A stretch of 64,000 nucleotides of DNA from Plotosus lineatus. Lineage: Eukaryota > Chordata > Actinopteri > Siluriformes > Plotosidae. Below, in pieces: positions 23,343 to 34,806 of this stretch. The notes below the pieces were generated by a model. The model was not told the DNA's origin. It made no database searches and worked only from the letters and a program-made list of their open reading frames with translations. Within the stretch, counting starts at the first letter, position 1, and each line of letters begins with the position of its first letter. The translations under genes were made by a program, and so were the position numbers. Location of the stretch: NCBI GenBank assembly GCA_024760905.1, contig CM045745.1, forward strand, positions 2,945,001 to 3,009,000, given 5' to 3'.

Positions 23343-24846
23343 TTACTGTGCATTTTGAGTACAGGATTGTCAACCAGAACTGTGTGTTACTGTATATGAT
23401 GACAGTAAAGGACAGATGAAATGCATTTAGTTCGTGGTGAGTTTGTTGAGTTTAGCCTTTGTGAAATCTCTTTGGCTTTCTAACCTTAACCCAGGCAGTT
23501 GTATACCACATGGGCAGACGCATCAGGGAAGCCCACCCTCCAGCCTCACGACTCATAATTGCTTGCACATTTTACTCTGAAATCCATATTCATCACTGTC
23601 ATTTCTTTCGATATTTAAAGCAACTATCAGTATGTCTATGCACATGAATTCACTATGAAACTGCAATGCAATATGTGATCTATAACAGATTTGTTTTGAG
23701 GGCAAATCCACATAATCTTGCAGAAAAGGCTGTTCCTACTTTTTCACATTCCTCATTTATATCCACTCCAGCACATACACATAATTTTTTATTTCTATAT
23801 TTTAATGTAATATGTCACCAAACTTATTTTACTTTCAGCTTATTCATTTCTTTTTTTTTCTTGGCAGTTTTTCCACTGGAACCCATATTCCTGCAGGGTC
23901 AATAAGGTCAACTTTGTAGGGACATTTTGGAGGGACAACTGGTCCTCATCAGGATATAAATGCATGCACATAGAAACTTCTAGGTCAATGAGAAGCTCTT
24001 CAGATGTAAAAGGAGTAGTAGGCATAATTGGCTCCGAGCATAATGTTTGTCACGACCCCTGTCACAGCAGGACAGCCTGAAAGCTCACTGTGCTGGATAT
24101 TATATTAGGACTCCTTAACCTCGCTCATACACCATCACTGCTGATCAACAACAGGAAACATCTGACCCAAGCATCACAATTGTCAGTAAATTTAGCCAAA
24201 TACTCGTTCCTCTGAAAGCCCATCATTCATTCCAAACAATCGTATTGTTTTCGTTGTCTTGATGGCCCAGTAGTGTACTAACAGCTACAACACCGCTAGT
24301 ACTAAATCTTAACTGGAGTAGGACAGATGTTCATTGTCATGATGGCAGTAAGCGAAGCCTGCAGCCTTGTTAGTCTGAATCTTAGTCTCGTCATGTGAAG
24401 GACAGCATTTACGAACCGTAGGTTTAGAAAACATTTCAAGAACACAAGGACATTATATAGACCTGACTGTTATACGCCTCTTCTTTCTATATTACTGTCT
24501 TCTAAAGAAAACTTCTTACAGTTTTCCCTATTGGCAGATGTAAATCTCTGTGAAGAGAAAGTTAAATTATTAAAACTGTTCACATTTTATTATGTTTGTA
24601 TAGTTGTACTTGGCATCCTTAGCTCTGTTTTTAAATAAATATTTTTATTTCCTATGTTTCAAACTTATATGCGCTATGTACTGACAGTAGATGCATCACT
24701 ATGTTTGACATCACAGACGCACACAACACTTTCCAGAACGCGCAGGCATGTTTCTTGTGAAGTTTCTTAAGGAAGATGTTTAAAATTGAGGAACATTAGT
24801 GAAAAAAAGCTTCAGAATAGTATAAGAAACAAACTATTTTTAAGTA
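22745..24846. other. Spacer, no gene recognised
   Basis: About 2.1 kb of mixed sequence containing the (AC)n at 23275-23337. Short ORFs at 23666-23905 and 23840-24025 have no recognisable similarity. Confidence 0.45.
23275..23337. repeat. (AC)31 microsatellite
   Basis: Uninterrupted AC dinucleotides, about 63 bp. Confidence 0.95.
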
Positions 24847-25354
24847 CAGTGGTTCCTCGCCTTACGAAAGACCCAACAAATGAAAAATCCAGGTTATAAA
24901 ATGTATTTACCTAAAATTTCTGTCTCTGGATACGAAAAAAATTCACGTTACGAAATGCGCCATCGCAAAAATTCAAACAATGCACGAGTTGCTCTCCCAT
25001 TTGCTTTCTTCCAACATCCTGCCCCGCTGGCCTCCCATTGGCTATCTCCCAACATCCCGCCCCACTGGCCTGCCATTGGCTAGGAGGGAGCTGCATCTCC
25101 ATAATACCCATGACACAGCTCCCTCCCATTGGCTATTATGGAGCTGTATCTCCATAATACCCATGATGCTTTTCATGTGCCTTCGACCCATTGTTCGTCA
25201 CGGAGTTCTAACACGCGTAAAGGACAGTTACTGTTGTTTCGCGAGTTTTTCGAGTGTGCTCATTGCAACTTTATTTTTTGGCTCAGGCTTTTAACCTTGC
25301 ATAAACATTTGTAAGATTATAACTCTGCTAAGAAGACATGGTCAACACATGAGT

Positions 25355-25394
<40 letters not shown>

Positions 25395-25684
25395 GATTCC
25401 CGATGAAAGTGATTCCTGGTGCGAGTGAAAAGAAGAAGTGGGCTCGTGGCATGCGGTTGAGTGATATTGCAAAGGAATATGGCCAAACCCTTCTACCATC
25501 GGTACGATATTGAAGCAGAACGGGGCCTTAAAAGGTACACTTTTATCATTTTAAAGGATTTAATATTGGTGGCCTTGGTACGAATCAGACCTTTTACATG
25601 TAAAATGCGGCTCAACTTACGAAGAAAATCAGGTTATGAAACCATTTCTGGAATGGAGTAATTTTGTAAGGTGAGGTACCACTG
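24847..25684. mobile_element. Tigger/pogo-like MITE, family 1 copy B
   Basis: TA-flanked (24845-24846 and 25685-25686), with ends CAGTGGTTCCTCGCCTTACG on the left and the inverse of CAGTGGTACCTCACCTTAC on the right. It is paralogous to 12427-13270 along its length, including the CATTGGCTA units, the catggtcaacacatg segment and the cgatattgaagcagaa segment near the right end. It differs by a (CA)n expansion at 25356-25391. No transposase. Confidence 0.85.
25356..25391. repeat. (CA)18 microsatellite inside MITE copy B
   Basis: The paralogous position in copy A (about 12990-13010) reads only acatgtgcgcacatgtg, so the array arose after the two copies diverged. Confidence 0.9.
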
Positions 25685-25686
25685 TA

Positions 25687-25929
25687 TATTAATTATTTTT
25701 GTATGACTACCACCTGATAATAATACCGTTTTCAAAGAATAATACAGGGTTCCCATGTGTACAACTGAAGGTCGGACGGTTACACACTATAGGTTCTTCT
25801 TGACGTCCCAACAGTAACTCAATATTTGGACACTTTTCCCTTTATCATTGGTGTGCTTGGTAGAAGCTCAGTTCCAATCATATTTCCACAGTGCACCATA
25901 CAAAATAACTCAGATTACAAAACAAGTGG

Positions 25930-25985
<56 letters not shown>

Positions 25986-26748
25986 TAATTATTTTTTATT
26001 TCCATTTCAGGATTTAATAACAATTACATGGTACAATCATAATAATAATCCTTTTCAAGAATGTTGCAGTATAGTAAGACAGGTCCACACCCTTATCAAA
26101 CTACGCCTTTATAAAATTATATGTGGCTTTCCAGATCATCGACCACACTTTCGGCTACTTCCGAAATATTCACACCCAGAGTTATAACTGTCAACTTCTT
26201 GACTAAAACTTTGATATGGATTTTTAAAAATGGCCATAAACCGAATGTGAAAAGCCTATTACCCAGCATGTCTTAAACTTTCACAAGCTGGTGAGTATGT
26301 AACAGATGTGTTTTATGAGCTTGTCCGTTGGGACTAAGGAAATAGTGGCACTCAGCCATAGGTCTGACACATATACATCACTCAATTTGATTAAGGAGGA
26401 GCGGACGATGTGATCAGATATCCTACACTGCACCATCATCACTACTTAAAGCTGTACAAGCTGGACAGGCAATTCTGTGTAGTGCCAAAATCTGGATATG
26501 AGCCAGCAACCTCATAGCTGTTTAATAACCCTGCTTTTTCGAGGCTGCTGGTCATTTGAAACCAATAAACTCCGTGAGGGTTGTCCCACTGAGGCATCCT
26601 TAAAAGTTCTGCGCACAATAAAACCTTAAAAAAAATGAAAAGAGGTATAACATACAGATATATGTGATCAGATCTGGTGAAATGATTCCGAATGTGCAAA
26701 AAGAAGGAGACTGTAAGCTTTACAATGATACCAAATTTGGTTGAAATA
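25687..26748. other. Spacer with (GAT)n repeat
   Basis: No gene seen. A (GAT)n array of about 17 units lies at 25932-25984; the poly-Met ORF through it is an artefact. Confidence 0.5.
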
Positions 26749-27163
26749 CAGTAGGCCCTTGACTTTTCGCGGTTTTGCACCCACGGTTTGAGTATTCGCT
26801 GACTGCCGAGCAACCAGCACGTGATTCAAATTCAGCCAATGGCTGTCCTCCTTTCTCCTGATTGGTTGAGCTGATGTCCCGCCCCTTTTTCCTCATTCGC
26901 GCACAAGTTGTCAATGAGCCTCTTTTTTTGTGTGTGTTTTTATTACCAGTTAAGCTCGATGATATCACTCAAACGCTGTGAAAACGCTGGATGTCACGCT
27001 ATAGAAAACGCTGGATGTCTCTTCTGAAGAAATAAGACTTTCTCCTGAGAAACGACGGTTTTCTCTGAACTGTTGTATTAAAATCTTTTTTAATTATTAT
27101 TTTCCATTACCTAAGTTCATGTTTATGCGTGAGATTTTATGTTCTGTACCATGTTTAACAAAC

Positions 27164-28017
27164 GATACCAAAAGGATCAACTTTATTACAGTACTCTTCA
27201 TGCCCCTTTACATTGAACTTGGAGTGAAGTCTCCAAGATGGCGCTGCCCAGAGGGCGACGTCGCGGAGTTCTCAGAGTCAAATTGTTTCTTTGTTCGTTT
27301 TAATTTGTTTTATTTGTTGTTTTGTTTGTTCATGTTTTGCACGATGCTCGTCTACGACCAGTTAACTGTACTACAGCTATAAGATCGGAGTATCTTCGGA
27401 CGTGTATAACTAAGCAGAGCTAATATGCTAGCTATACGAGCCGCACTCCAGCTGACAATAAGCCCAGGCGGGAAGGGGCCAAATGACGACTCCGGCGCTT
27501 GGAATTGCAGGGGATGAAGACTGTGTAGCCGGCTGGTGCAATCACCTTATCGGGTGTACTCTCCTCGAGCCATGTTTCACAGTTACACAGTCCTGTAGAT
27601 CCCTCTGTGCTGCAATCTGGGCATGAGGCTCATCCATCTTGTTTCGCAGGGACTGAACATTTTCAAGCAGTATGGCCGAAAGTGCGAACCAAGCCCCTGA
27701 GAACTCCACCTGGGCGGTTAGCATTGAGCTCCCATAGCGGTTAGCATATTAGCTCACGATAGAAGTTGTTGCGTGCTTAGTTGACCGAAGCTGAAGCTGC
27801 TCATAGCTGTAGTAGGGTCGACCGATCATAGATGAGCATAGTGCAAAACATGAACAAACAAATAAAACAAATTAAAACGAACAAAGAAACAATTTGACTC
27901 CAAGAACTCCGCGACGTTGCCCTCTAGGCAGCGCCATCTTGGTGATGTCACTCCAAGACGTCACTCCAAGTTCAATGTAAAAGGACATGAAGCGTAATAA
28001 AGTTTATCCTTTTGGTA
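27164..28017. repeat. Foldback element with about 200-bp inverted arms
   Basis: The left arm (27164-27363) and right arm (about 27814-28017) are inverted copies with small indels. Each contains ccaagatggcgctgcc, a gtcaaattgtttctttgttc segment and accaaaaggat at the outer end. The spacer (27364-27813) holds a LINE endonuclease fragment on the minus strand. A shorter copy at 58284-58495 sits at the equivalent position of a sister outer element. Confidence 0.85.
27542..27724 (-). pseudogene. LINE endonuclease N-terminal fragment inside foldback
   Basis: The frame reads LLENVQSLRNKMDEPHAQIA then AQRDLQDCV. This resembles the start of the APE-type endonuclease of CR1/L2-type or related fish LINEs, where a LxNVxSLxNKxDEL block precedes the FTETWL motif; the latter is lost here. 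Only about 40 codons are recognisable. It lies between the inverted arms, so it was probably captured or is a secondary insertion. No function is expected. Confidence 0.55.
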
Positions 28018-28324
28018 AAAAAGACAGTATATGCTGTATAATGTTTATATTTTATCATCAAAAAAATAAGAGTAAAAATTGAAAAGTTTTTCTTAATCAT
28101 TACTATATTTTACTACATTAATACTGTATTAATCAGTAAGACTGTCTATAGAATGTGTTTAAGAAGCATATTTTGGCAGATACATTGTATTTTACTTCCG
28201 GCTGCTCATTTGCGCATGTGACGTCATACATGGGGTTTTATTTCCGGGTACAGAACTCGCGGATTATCTCGATTTGCGGGAGGGCTCGGAACCGAACCCC
28301 CGCGAATGTCGATGGCCTACTGTA

Positions 28325-29389
28325 TCTTAAAAATGGTCAAAATTATTAACATTTGAAGTTTGTTGGATTACGTCAATCATTCTGAAGAAAACCAAAGAAA
28401 ATGCATGCAAGGTTTTTGGACTGTTCTGATAAAGAATCCTTCAAATGTCCATAGCAACCAATGGGATAGCTTCCTTCTACTGACAAAACCTGGCAGATCA
28501 TTTGATTACATCATTTCCCATTATTTCAAGAGAAAAAAGAAGCAAAATTCATGCACGTCAAAATTCAAATTTACATTCAATTTATTATCTATTATCTGTA
28601 CCAGCTCACAGGGACAAGTACAACATTAAGTAATGGGGCCTCAGACAGGCATCATTTTCCTCACTAAACTTTCATCATCATTCCATCATCATCGTTTACT
28701 GAATTTGAGAAAGGCAGTGGGTCATCGGGACCAAAGTAATCATTCACAAAATTGGTCCGTTCCTGTTGTCAAGCTGCTGAACAGCCTTGATGCTGGTATT
28801 AAAACATTGAATAAATCTCTACATAGTATGCAACTGTTTTACTAGTAGCAGCTCCAAAACTTAGTCTCATACAATGTTCCCATTAGGCTAAATTGGTGTG
28901 TCAGTGGCACAAATTATTTTAGATTGGTGCAAGCAATCATTGCCACCATGCCAATAATTTTTTCCGTCTTTGTTTTGTTTTAAGTTCCACAATCTACACC
29001 TTGTTCATAAATAATGTTAAAAAGACGTCAAACTGTTCGGCATATATCTGAAATACACCAATTTACGAATGAGACATTTTGGAGCAGACTGGTTCCGTAC
29101 CACCGAGGTCCCAGTATGTAATTTGTACAATGAATTCATTCTATCAATGTATACAACCGTATATGAGAACATCAGTGGACGTAACAACTTCAAGTGTATC
29201 CGGGTGATTCTGATTCGAACAGCGATTTTTATTACTGATTTCAAGTCAATATTCGAACTTGTTGTTTTCACGAGTTAAATAATAATATTTTAAGTGACCT
29301 ATGCACTGTGAATAAAAGTTAAAATCACTGAAACCTGTCAGTACAAATTGTTCTTGTTTTAAATTCTTCAAACAAACACTTTTGTCTCC
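28325..29389. other. Spacer, no gene recognised
   Basis: About 1.06 kb of AT-rich sequence. ORFs of 60-90 codons on both strands show no recognisable domains. Confidence 0.4.
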
Positions 29390-29510
29390 AGATTTCATAT
29401 TTCCTCTGAAGGTAAGTTTTCAGCCATCGTTTGAAGATACCCAGTGACTCAGCTGTCCAGATGTTCAGAGGAAGTTCATTCCACCACCTTGGAGCCAGAA
29501 CAGAGAAGAA
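29390..29510 (-). pseudogene. Old LINE C-terminal relic (LAPRWWNELP type)
   Basis: In reverse frame the DNA reads FFSVLAPRWWNELPLNIWTA then ESLGIFKRWLKTYL. This is the typical end of the reverse-transcriptase protein of CR1/L2/Rex1-like fish LINEs (LAPxxWNxLP..xxFKxxLKTxLF). Only about 40 codons remain; no catalytic region is present. Confidence 0.7.
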
Positions 29511-29624
29511 TTTAGATGCACTTTTCCCGTGTCCCTTGGCAGTCTAGTAGTGTCTGGTCTTTGAGCTGGATCTGCAAAGATCATAGCAGAAGTCCCTGCT
29601 GCAGCCCTCACAGATGAAAGTTAT

Positions 29625-29935
29625 GACGTGTTTTTTCTTTTATATCTTTTGCTGTCTTTGTTTGCCCCGATCCTCATCTGGCTTTCTCACACCTGTTTTG
29701 AAAACAGTTCTCCACAAAATATGTTTGAGGGCAATGTCCTCCCAAAACTCTACGTCAAAATATGCTGTCCTGAGGTCCCTCTTGCTGACATCCCTATAAC
29801 TCCAGCGTTCCTTTTGACATATTCCATGCTCAAGTTGACCAAACCTTTGGGATGTGCTTTTTTTTGCTCATTTGGCAAATGTGTCCAAGCCATTTGAGGT
29901 GGCCCTCACTGAGGATTGTGCACATGATCAGGGAC
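29625..29935 (-). pseudogene. Old LINE C-terminal relic (WLGH ... RDVSKRDL type)
   Basis: Read on the minus strand: GHLKWLGHICQMSKKKHIPK, then after a frameshift RWSYRDVSKRDLRTAYFDVE, FWEDIALKHILWRTVFKTGV and a stop at about 29627. This is the same block order as the C-terminus of the LINE at 42300-42700 (RWLGHVRRM..IPKDML..LRYKDVCKRDMK..WE), but strongly diverged, so it is an older relative. No catalytic region remains. Confidence 0.75.
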
Positions 29936-30151
29936 CTTGACAGGACCTTATGGGTTGTGATGTTATTGAGATGACAGTTAATGTAGATCTTTTAAAAATC
30001 TATTAACTTCTCATTTGCTACATATGGGTCTGATGACAGCAATGACTAACTAGCCAACTAGCCAACTACAAACTTGATTAAATATTTCAATGTCCAAGTT
30101 TATTTGTGAATCAATGCATCAAAATATTTACTACATGCCTTGGAGGTACTA

Positions 30152-30800
30152 CAGTGGACCCTCGCGACTTCGTGCTTCAGTTTCTGCAGCTTAAGTGCAT
30201 TGTGGGTTTTTCAAAAATCTTCTTCTTTTCCTTTCGGCTTTTCCCTTTTTCAAGGGTCACCACAGTGAATCATCTGATTCAAATGTTTGAATTAACATAG
30301 GTTTTTAACGTCGGATGCCCTTCCTCACACAACCCTTTAGCAAGGGACAGAAACACGCTGACAGCTATGCAGCTACTCTTGTGGAAAGCCAGCAATGGTT
30401 ATTTTACATGAACCTCTCACAATAGACAGTGAGAGACATGGCGGGCCTTTGATAACCCAGTTGGCTGCACTGTGGTGACAGTGACAACCTTGTGGAGAGT
30501 GGGACTCGAACCCCTAACCTTAGAAGCAGCGATCCAGCGGCCTTTACCACCAGGCCACCACTGCCCTGGTGGGTTTTCAAAAATATTCATCGAAAAATTT
30601 TAAAATAAGGAAATTAAGGAAGAATTGGGGAAAAATTAAGGAATTGCAGCAAAACAAGGCCAATTATGTAAAAAACCAACCAAACAAACAAAAAAACCCA
30701 AACAAACAAAAACACCCCCCCACACACCAAAATAACTTATATTTTTATGTGATGTGCGGATCTGAGTGTGTGCGTGCATTTGAGTGTGTGTGTGTATATA
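30152..30800. mobile_element. Tigger/pogo-like element, family 3 copy A, split by SINE
   Basis: It starts at TA|CAGTGGACCCTCGCGAC (TA at 30150-30151). A SINE occupies 30219-30568, then the element resumes (gggttttcaaaaatattcat, aaataaggaaattaagg). The continuation to about 30795 matches 59950-60160 and the inverse of 53880-54110. The right end is not seen because another element begins at 30801. Confidence 0.7.
30219..30568 (-). mobile_element. SINE-1 with RTE-like tail, full length
   Basis: Minus strand. The tail with GAAGAA and ccgaaagg lies at the left, then the LINE-5'-like segment, then the body, B box (ggttcgagtccc in reverse) and A box (gtggcctggtggtaaagg) at the right. TSD: gtgggtttttcaaaaat at 30202-30218 and gtgggttttcaaaaat at 30569-30584. 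Inserted in a Tigger-like element. Confidence 0.9.
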
Positions 30801-31560
30801 CAGTAGGCCCTTGACTATTCGTGGTTTTGCCCTTGCGCCTCCGCATATTCGTGGATTGCCGAGTAACTGTCACGTGATTCAATTCAGCCAATGGCTGTTC
30901 TCTCTCCTGCTGATTGGTTGAGATTATGGATATGCTCCTTTTTCCTCATTCACACACAAGTTGTCAATGAGCCTTTTTTAAGTGTGTTTGCATTACCAGT
31001 TAAGCTCTATGATGCTTCTCAAACGCCGGCTAAGCGCCAGAAAAAGGTAATGACGTTGGATGTCTCTTCTGAAGAAATAAGACTTTCTCCTGAAGAAACG
31101 ACAGTTTCCTCTGAAGTGCCTGAAGAGGACTAATCATCTGAACTGTTTTAAAGCACTGTAGTATTAAAGTCTTTTTAGATAATTATTCAAGTATATTACT
31201 TAAGTTAATGTTTAGAATGTTTGTGTGTGTGATTTTATGCACTGTGCTGTAGCATGTTTATTCTTTTGTTTTGTTTATCTAATTTATTACATTTATGTTC
31301 TTTTATGTCCTTTTTGTTATGGTCTGTGTTTTTGGGGGACTTTGATTTTGGCGGCTGTGCCTCTAACTCTGTTTTCTATCCACTCCGGCTGAGGGGCGTG
31401 GCTGAGGATCCACAAGATTGTCTCACATCACGTCCCTGCTTCCATGCAACGTTCATGCCTCCTGCATTCTGGGTCCAGCTGAAAGCTCATTACATCATTA
31501 TGACACACTTTTATGCTCTTTATGTACAGTACGATAATAGTATGTACAGTAATAAATAAT
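30801..31560. mobile_element. Tigger/pogo-like element, family 2 copy B
   Basis: The left end CAGTAGGCCCTTGACTATTC follows a TA. The first 450 bp match 26749-27163 and 57523-57945 (sgccaatggctgt-like segment, gttgtcaatgagcct, ttaccagttaagctc). The right end was not located; the 31560 boundary is arbitrary. This copy lacks the foldback seen in the two sisters. Confidence 0.6.
30987..31133 (+). pseudogene. Short acidic frame conserved in family 2 elements
   Basis: The frame reads LPVKLYDASQTPAKRQKKVM, then LDVSSEEIRLSPEETTVSSE and VPEED before TAA. The same words (GCTGGATGTCTCTTCTGA-type) occur, frame-disrupted, near 26990-27070 in copy A and 57780-57845 in the 57.5 kb copy. A pyrimidine-rich run and CAG just before LPVKL could be a 3' splice site. 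It may be a remnant of a transposase exon, but no domain is recognisable. Confidence 0.4.
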
Positions 31561-31608
31561 GCAATGCCTCCCTATAGTGGGTGTCTGAAAAGGATTTTAA
31601 ACCAATAA

Positions 31609-32242
31609 TAGGCAATCGTCGACTTACGACCACTTTTGGTACCGACAGACCGGTCGTAAAGCGGAGAGCCAATCCTTTCTGTACTCCAGGGTGTGGTCAA
31701 GTCCGATACCTTCAAATGCTAATTTTATTGGATTAAAACAACAGCCACAGACTGCGTGTGTTGTTTTTGAGTAAAGAGATAAATTTCCCTCATTTTCATT
31801 GGCTCATTTCCATGAAGCCAAGCACGGCTGGCAAGCAAACACAAATGGACAGACATGTTAAAACTTCAACCCGCAGAGCAGCTGATTGCCAAAACTTGGA
31901 ACATGCTTCCTGTCACATAAACACTGCACCGTGTGAGTCCAATAAAATTAGAGTTTCAAGGTATCGGACCCGCCTGTACACAGAAAGGATTCGCTCTCCG
32001 CTTCGTGCCACAGTGACGTGGCATTAAAATTAGATGAATAGATCTGCTCTGTGCTCTGAGCAGTTAGAAAGTGAAGCTGCATCATCTCCTGCTTGGCCTT
32101 TTAAGATTCTGGGGTTGCCAGCAGCGCAAAGAACTGTCATACGCAACACTTGCACTGCACTGCCATGAATCATGCTTCACGACATTGTGGTCATAAAGTC
32201 GATCAGACGTAACTAGCATAGGTCATAAGTCAACGACTGTCT
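31609..32242. mobile_element. MITE with TCGACTTACGACC-type ends
   Basis: The left end ggcaatcgtcgacttacgac and right end ggtcataagtcaacgactgt are inverted relatives. Inner symmetrical segments (aatcctttctgtactcc near the left, acagaaaggatt near the right) extend the inverted repeat. About 630 bp, no ORF. Tigger/pogo-like affiliation is inferred from end sequence style; flanking TA is visible only at the right. Confidence 0.65.
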
Positions 32243-32325
32243 GTAATGTGCAATACTACAGTGCTGTACATGGATGTTTATTCAAATTATCAAACCATTT
32301 TACCGTATTACACTTCATGTTCTCT

Positions 32326-33556
32326 TATCTTCTTCTTTTCCTTTCGAATGTTCCCTTCAGGGGCTGCCACAGCAAATCATCTGCCTCCATCTCACCCTAT
32401 CTTCTGCATCTTCGATTCTTACGCCAACTACCTTCATGTCCTCCTTCACCACATCCACAAATCTCCTCTTTGGTCTTCCTATAGGCCTTCTGCATGGTAG
32501 TTCCAACCTCAGCATCCTACCAATATACTCACTATCCCTCCTCTGTACATGTCCAAACCATCTCAATCTAGTCTCTCTGACTTTGTCTCCAAAACCTCTT
32601 ACATGTGCTGTCCTTCTGATGTGCTCATTCCTGATCCTATCTATCCTCGTTACTCCCAAAGAGAACCTCAACATTTTCATCTCTGCTACCTCCAGCTCTG
32701 CCTCCTGTCTTTTCCCCAGGGCCACTGTTTCTAACCCATACAACCTCGTTGGCCTCAACACCGTCTTGTACACTTTTCCTTTCATTCTTGCCGATACCTT
32801 CCTATCACACATTACACAGGACAGTTTTCTCCAAGAATTCCAACCTGCCTGCACACGCTTCTTCACCTCTTTTCCACACTCTCCATTGCTCTGGATTGTT
32901 GAGCCTAAGTACTTAAAATCTCCACCTTCTTTATCTCTGCTCCCTGTAACCTTACCGTTCCTTTTGGGTCCTTGTCGTTCACACACATATATTCTGTCTT
33001 ACTGAGGCTAACCTTCGTTCCGCTCCTTTCCAAGGCATACCTCCACCTCTCTAGATTTTCCTGCACTTGTTCTTTGCTCTCACTACAGATCACAATGTCA
33101 TCTGCAAACATCACAGTCCATGGAGATTCTTGTCTAACCTCGCCTGTCCATCACCATGACAAACAAGAAGGGGCTCAGAACTGATCCTTGATGCAATCCC
33201 ACCTCCACCTTAAACTCTTCTGTCACACCAACAGCACACCTCACCACTGTCTTACATCTCTCATACATGTCCTGCACCACTCTCTCGGCACCCTGTCATA
33301 TGCTTTTTCCAGATTCACAAAAGCACAATGCAGCTCTGACCTTCTCTGTACTTCTCCATTAACATCCTCAAAGCCAACACTGCATCTGTGCTGCTCTTTC
33401 TTGGCACGAAACCAAACTGTTGTTCACAAATGCTGATGTGTAGCTTCCACTATTCTTTCCCATAACTTCATTGTATGGCTCATCAACTTTATCCCTCTGT
33501 AGTTGCTACAAATATGCACGTCTCCCTTTTTCTTAAAAATGGGCACCAGCACACTT
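32326..33556 (-). mobile_element. RTE-like LINE copy 3, 3' portion
   Basis: Minus strand, 5'-truncated within the RT domain at about 33556 (SVLVPI..KNKGD block) and ending in a GAAGAA-type tail at about 32326. It holds RT core, FADD box and C-terminal tail. It is the best preserved of the four copies in its C-terminal part. It abuts a Tigger-like end fragment at 33560. Confidence 0.88.
32357..33114 (-). pseudogene. RTE-like LINE copy 3, RT active site and C-terminus
   Basis: Frame 32905-33114 opens with MMFADDIVICSESKEQVQEN (the RT catalytic FADD) and SLSKTEYMCVN. After a frameshift near 32930-32980, frame 32357-32986 gives YLGSTIQSNGECGKEVK, GKVYKTVLRP, YGLETVALGKRQE, RWFGHVQRRDSEYIG and RWRQMICCGSP, 209 codons without a stop. 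Upstream RT blocks (33115-33556) are out of frame. The family protein primes reverse transcription on nicked target DNA; this copy cannot do so. Confidence 0.85.
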
Positions 33557-33559
33557 TCT

Positions 33560-33640
33560 GGGACAAAAAAAAAAAATCCAAATTTTTTGGTCGAATAACG
33601 ATTTGTTCAATGTCTAAAGCATTTGAAAACTGAGGTTTGC
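33560..33640. mobile_element. Fragment of Tigger-like end (family 4)
   Basis: The A-run, ttttttggtcgaataacg and tgtctaaagcatttgaaaac match the right end of the element at 44017-45558 (ttttttggttgaattcc, cctctaaagcattcgag). The terminal CAGTGGTACC part is missing. Confidence 0.6.
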
Positions 33641-34546
33641 TTATACTTCCAATTTCCAAAGACCTCATTAATTTTACACCCTGCTGAGCCTCTGCTAATG
33701 TCTCCACAGGTCCAATAACCACATGGATCGGAGCACAGGTGCTTGCAGAGTGAACCACGGAATTTTCATGTCCACCGTCGGGATTGATGATCTATGTAAC
33801 TTTTCCTGTTCATGCTACATGGTGTATCTTGTGCTCCCACCGATCACTGATGGATGTGGCATTTATTAACTTTAAATAATAAAGAAAAGTTGAACATATG
33901 AAGCTCTATCAATTGGTACAGTTGAACTAATTACACAATTATTATCTAAGGTTATTATTAATCAATAGAAGGCTGTTCATTATGGCCATGTTACTGACTT
34001 ATTGAGTTGTCAAAATGATAATTTGATATTGCTGCTTATCCAACGAATATAGTCCTGCATCTACCAGAATTATACCAGGATATGCAGTAGCATATTGGCT
34101 TCACAAATAAAATTGTAAAAAAAAAAACAACCCAAAAACAAAACAAAACAAAGCAAAAAAACCTGGGGAAAACTATTTTTCTAAATCTGCAGAAAATATA
34201 TAAGGTCAATGCCACCCATTGCACTGCCAGTTTTATGATCAGACCCACACACAAAATTCACCGCCACATAGACTTGTGTATACAAGGTGGGATTTGATCA
34301 TGACCTGTCTATGTTCACGCTGATGAATGGCAGATTTGTTGTGTTGTGCAACATTGTGTACAATAAACATTGTTGTTTTGTATGATAATTTCTGAAGGCC
34401 CATGTGTCCATAGCTTGACACATGGGATGGTGTCATGGGATGGTATGACACATGGGAAAAGTGTCTCATCTGAGTCAAGGCGTCAAAAATTAATTTGTGG
34501 AGGCTTTGCTGTATTGCACAACAACAGAGGTCAGAAATCCATAAAT
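33641..34546. other. Spacer, no gene recognised
   Basis: About 0.9 kb, no supportable feature. Confidence 0.4.
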
Positions 34547-34559
34547 AGATGATATACAG

Positions 34560-34806
34560 GGCAGGTGTGGTTCGGTGGTAAGGTACTGTTTTACCGATTC
34601 CAAGGTTGTCGATGATCGTCACTGCTGTCCCCTCCAGTGCAGCTAACTGGGTTCTCAAGTTCTCTCAAAGGCCGGCCATGTCTCTCACTGTCTATGGTGT
34701 GAGGCATATAAAAGTACCATTGCTGACTTTCGTCAAGAGTAGCTGCACAGTTGTTAGCGTGTTTCTGCCCTGTGATGGCCTGGCGAGTAGAGAAAATGAA
34801 TGAATC
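34560..34806 (+). mobile_element. SINE-1 with L2-like tail (hybrid), copy 3, with TSD
   Basis: Diverged tRNA-like head (gtggttcggtggtaaggtac), common body, then gtgtttctg joined to ccctgtgatggcctggcgag. The rest of the L2-like tail is deleted to agaaaatgaatgaatc. Probable TSD: agatgatatacag at 34547-34559 and agatggcatacag at 34807-34819 (11 of 13). The hybrid therefore inserted as one unit. Confidence 0.8.

Larger units (their letters stand above)
26749..28322. mobile_element. Tigger/pogo-like element, family 2 copy A, with inner foldback
   Basis: TA-flanked (26747-26748 and 28323-28324). The left end is CAGTAGGCCCTTGAC and the right end is the inverse of CAGTAGGCCATCGAC. The left interior (to 27163) is shared with 57523-57945 and 30801-31260. 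From 27164 to 28017 it carries a foldback element. The last 300 bp returns to the outer element. No intact transposase. Confidence 0.8.

Noticed and set aside
25933..26187. ORF starting with 17 Met codons
   Set aside because: Translation of a (GAT)n microsatellite.
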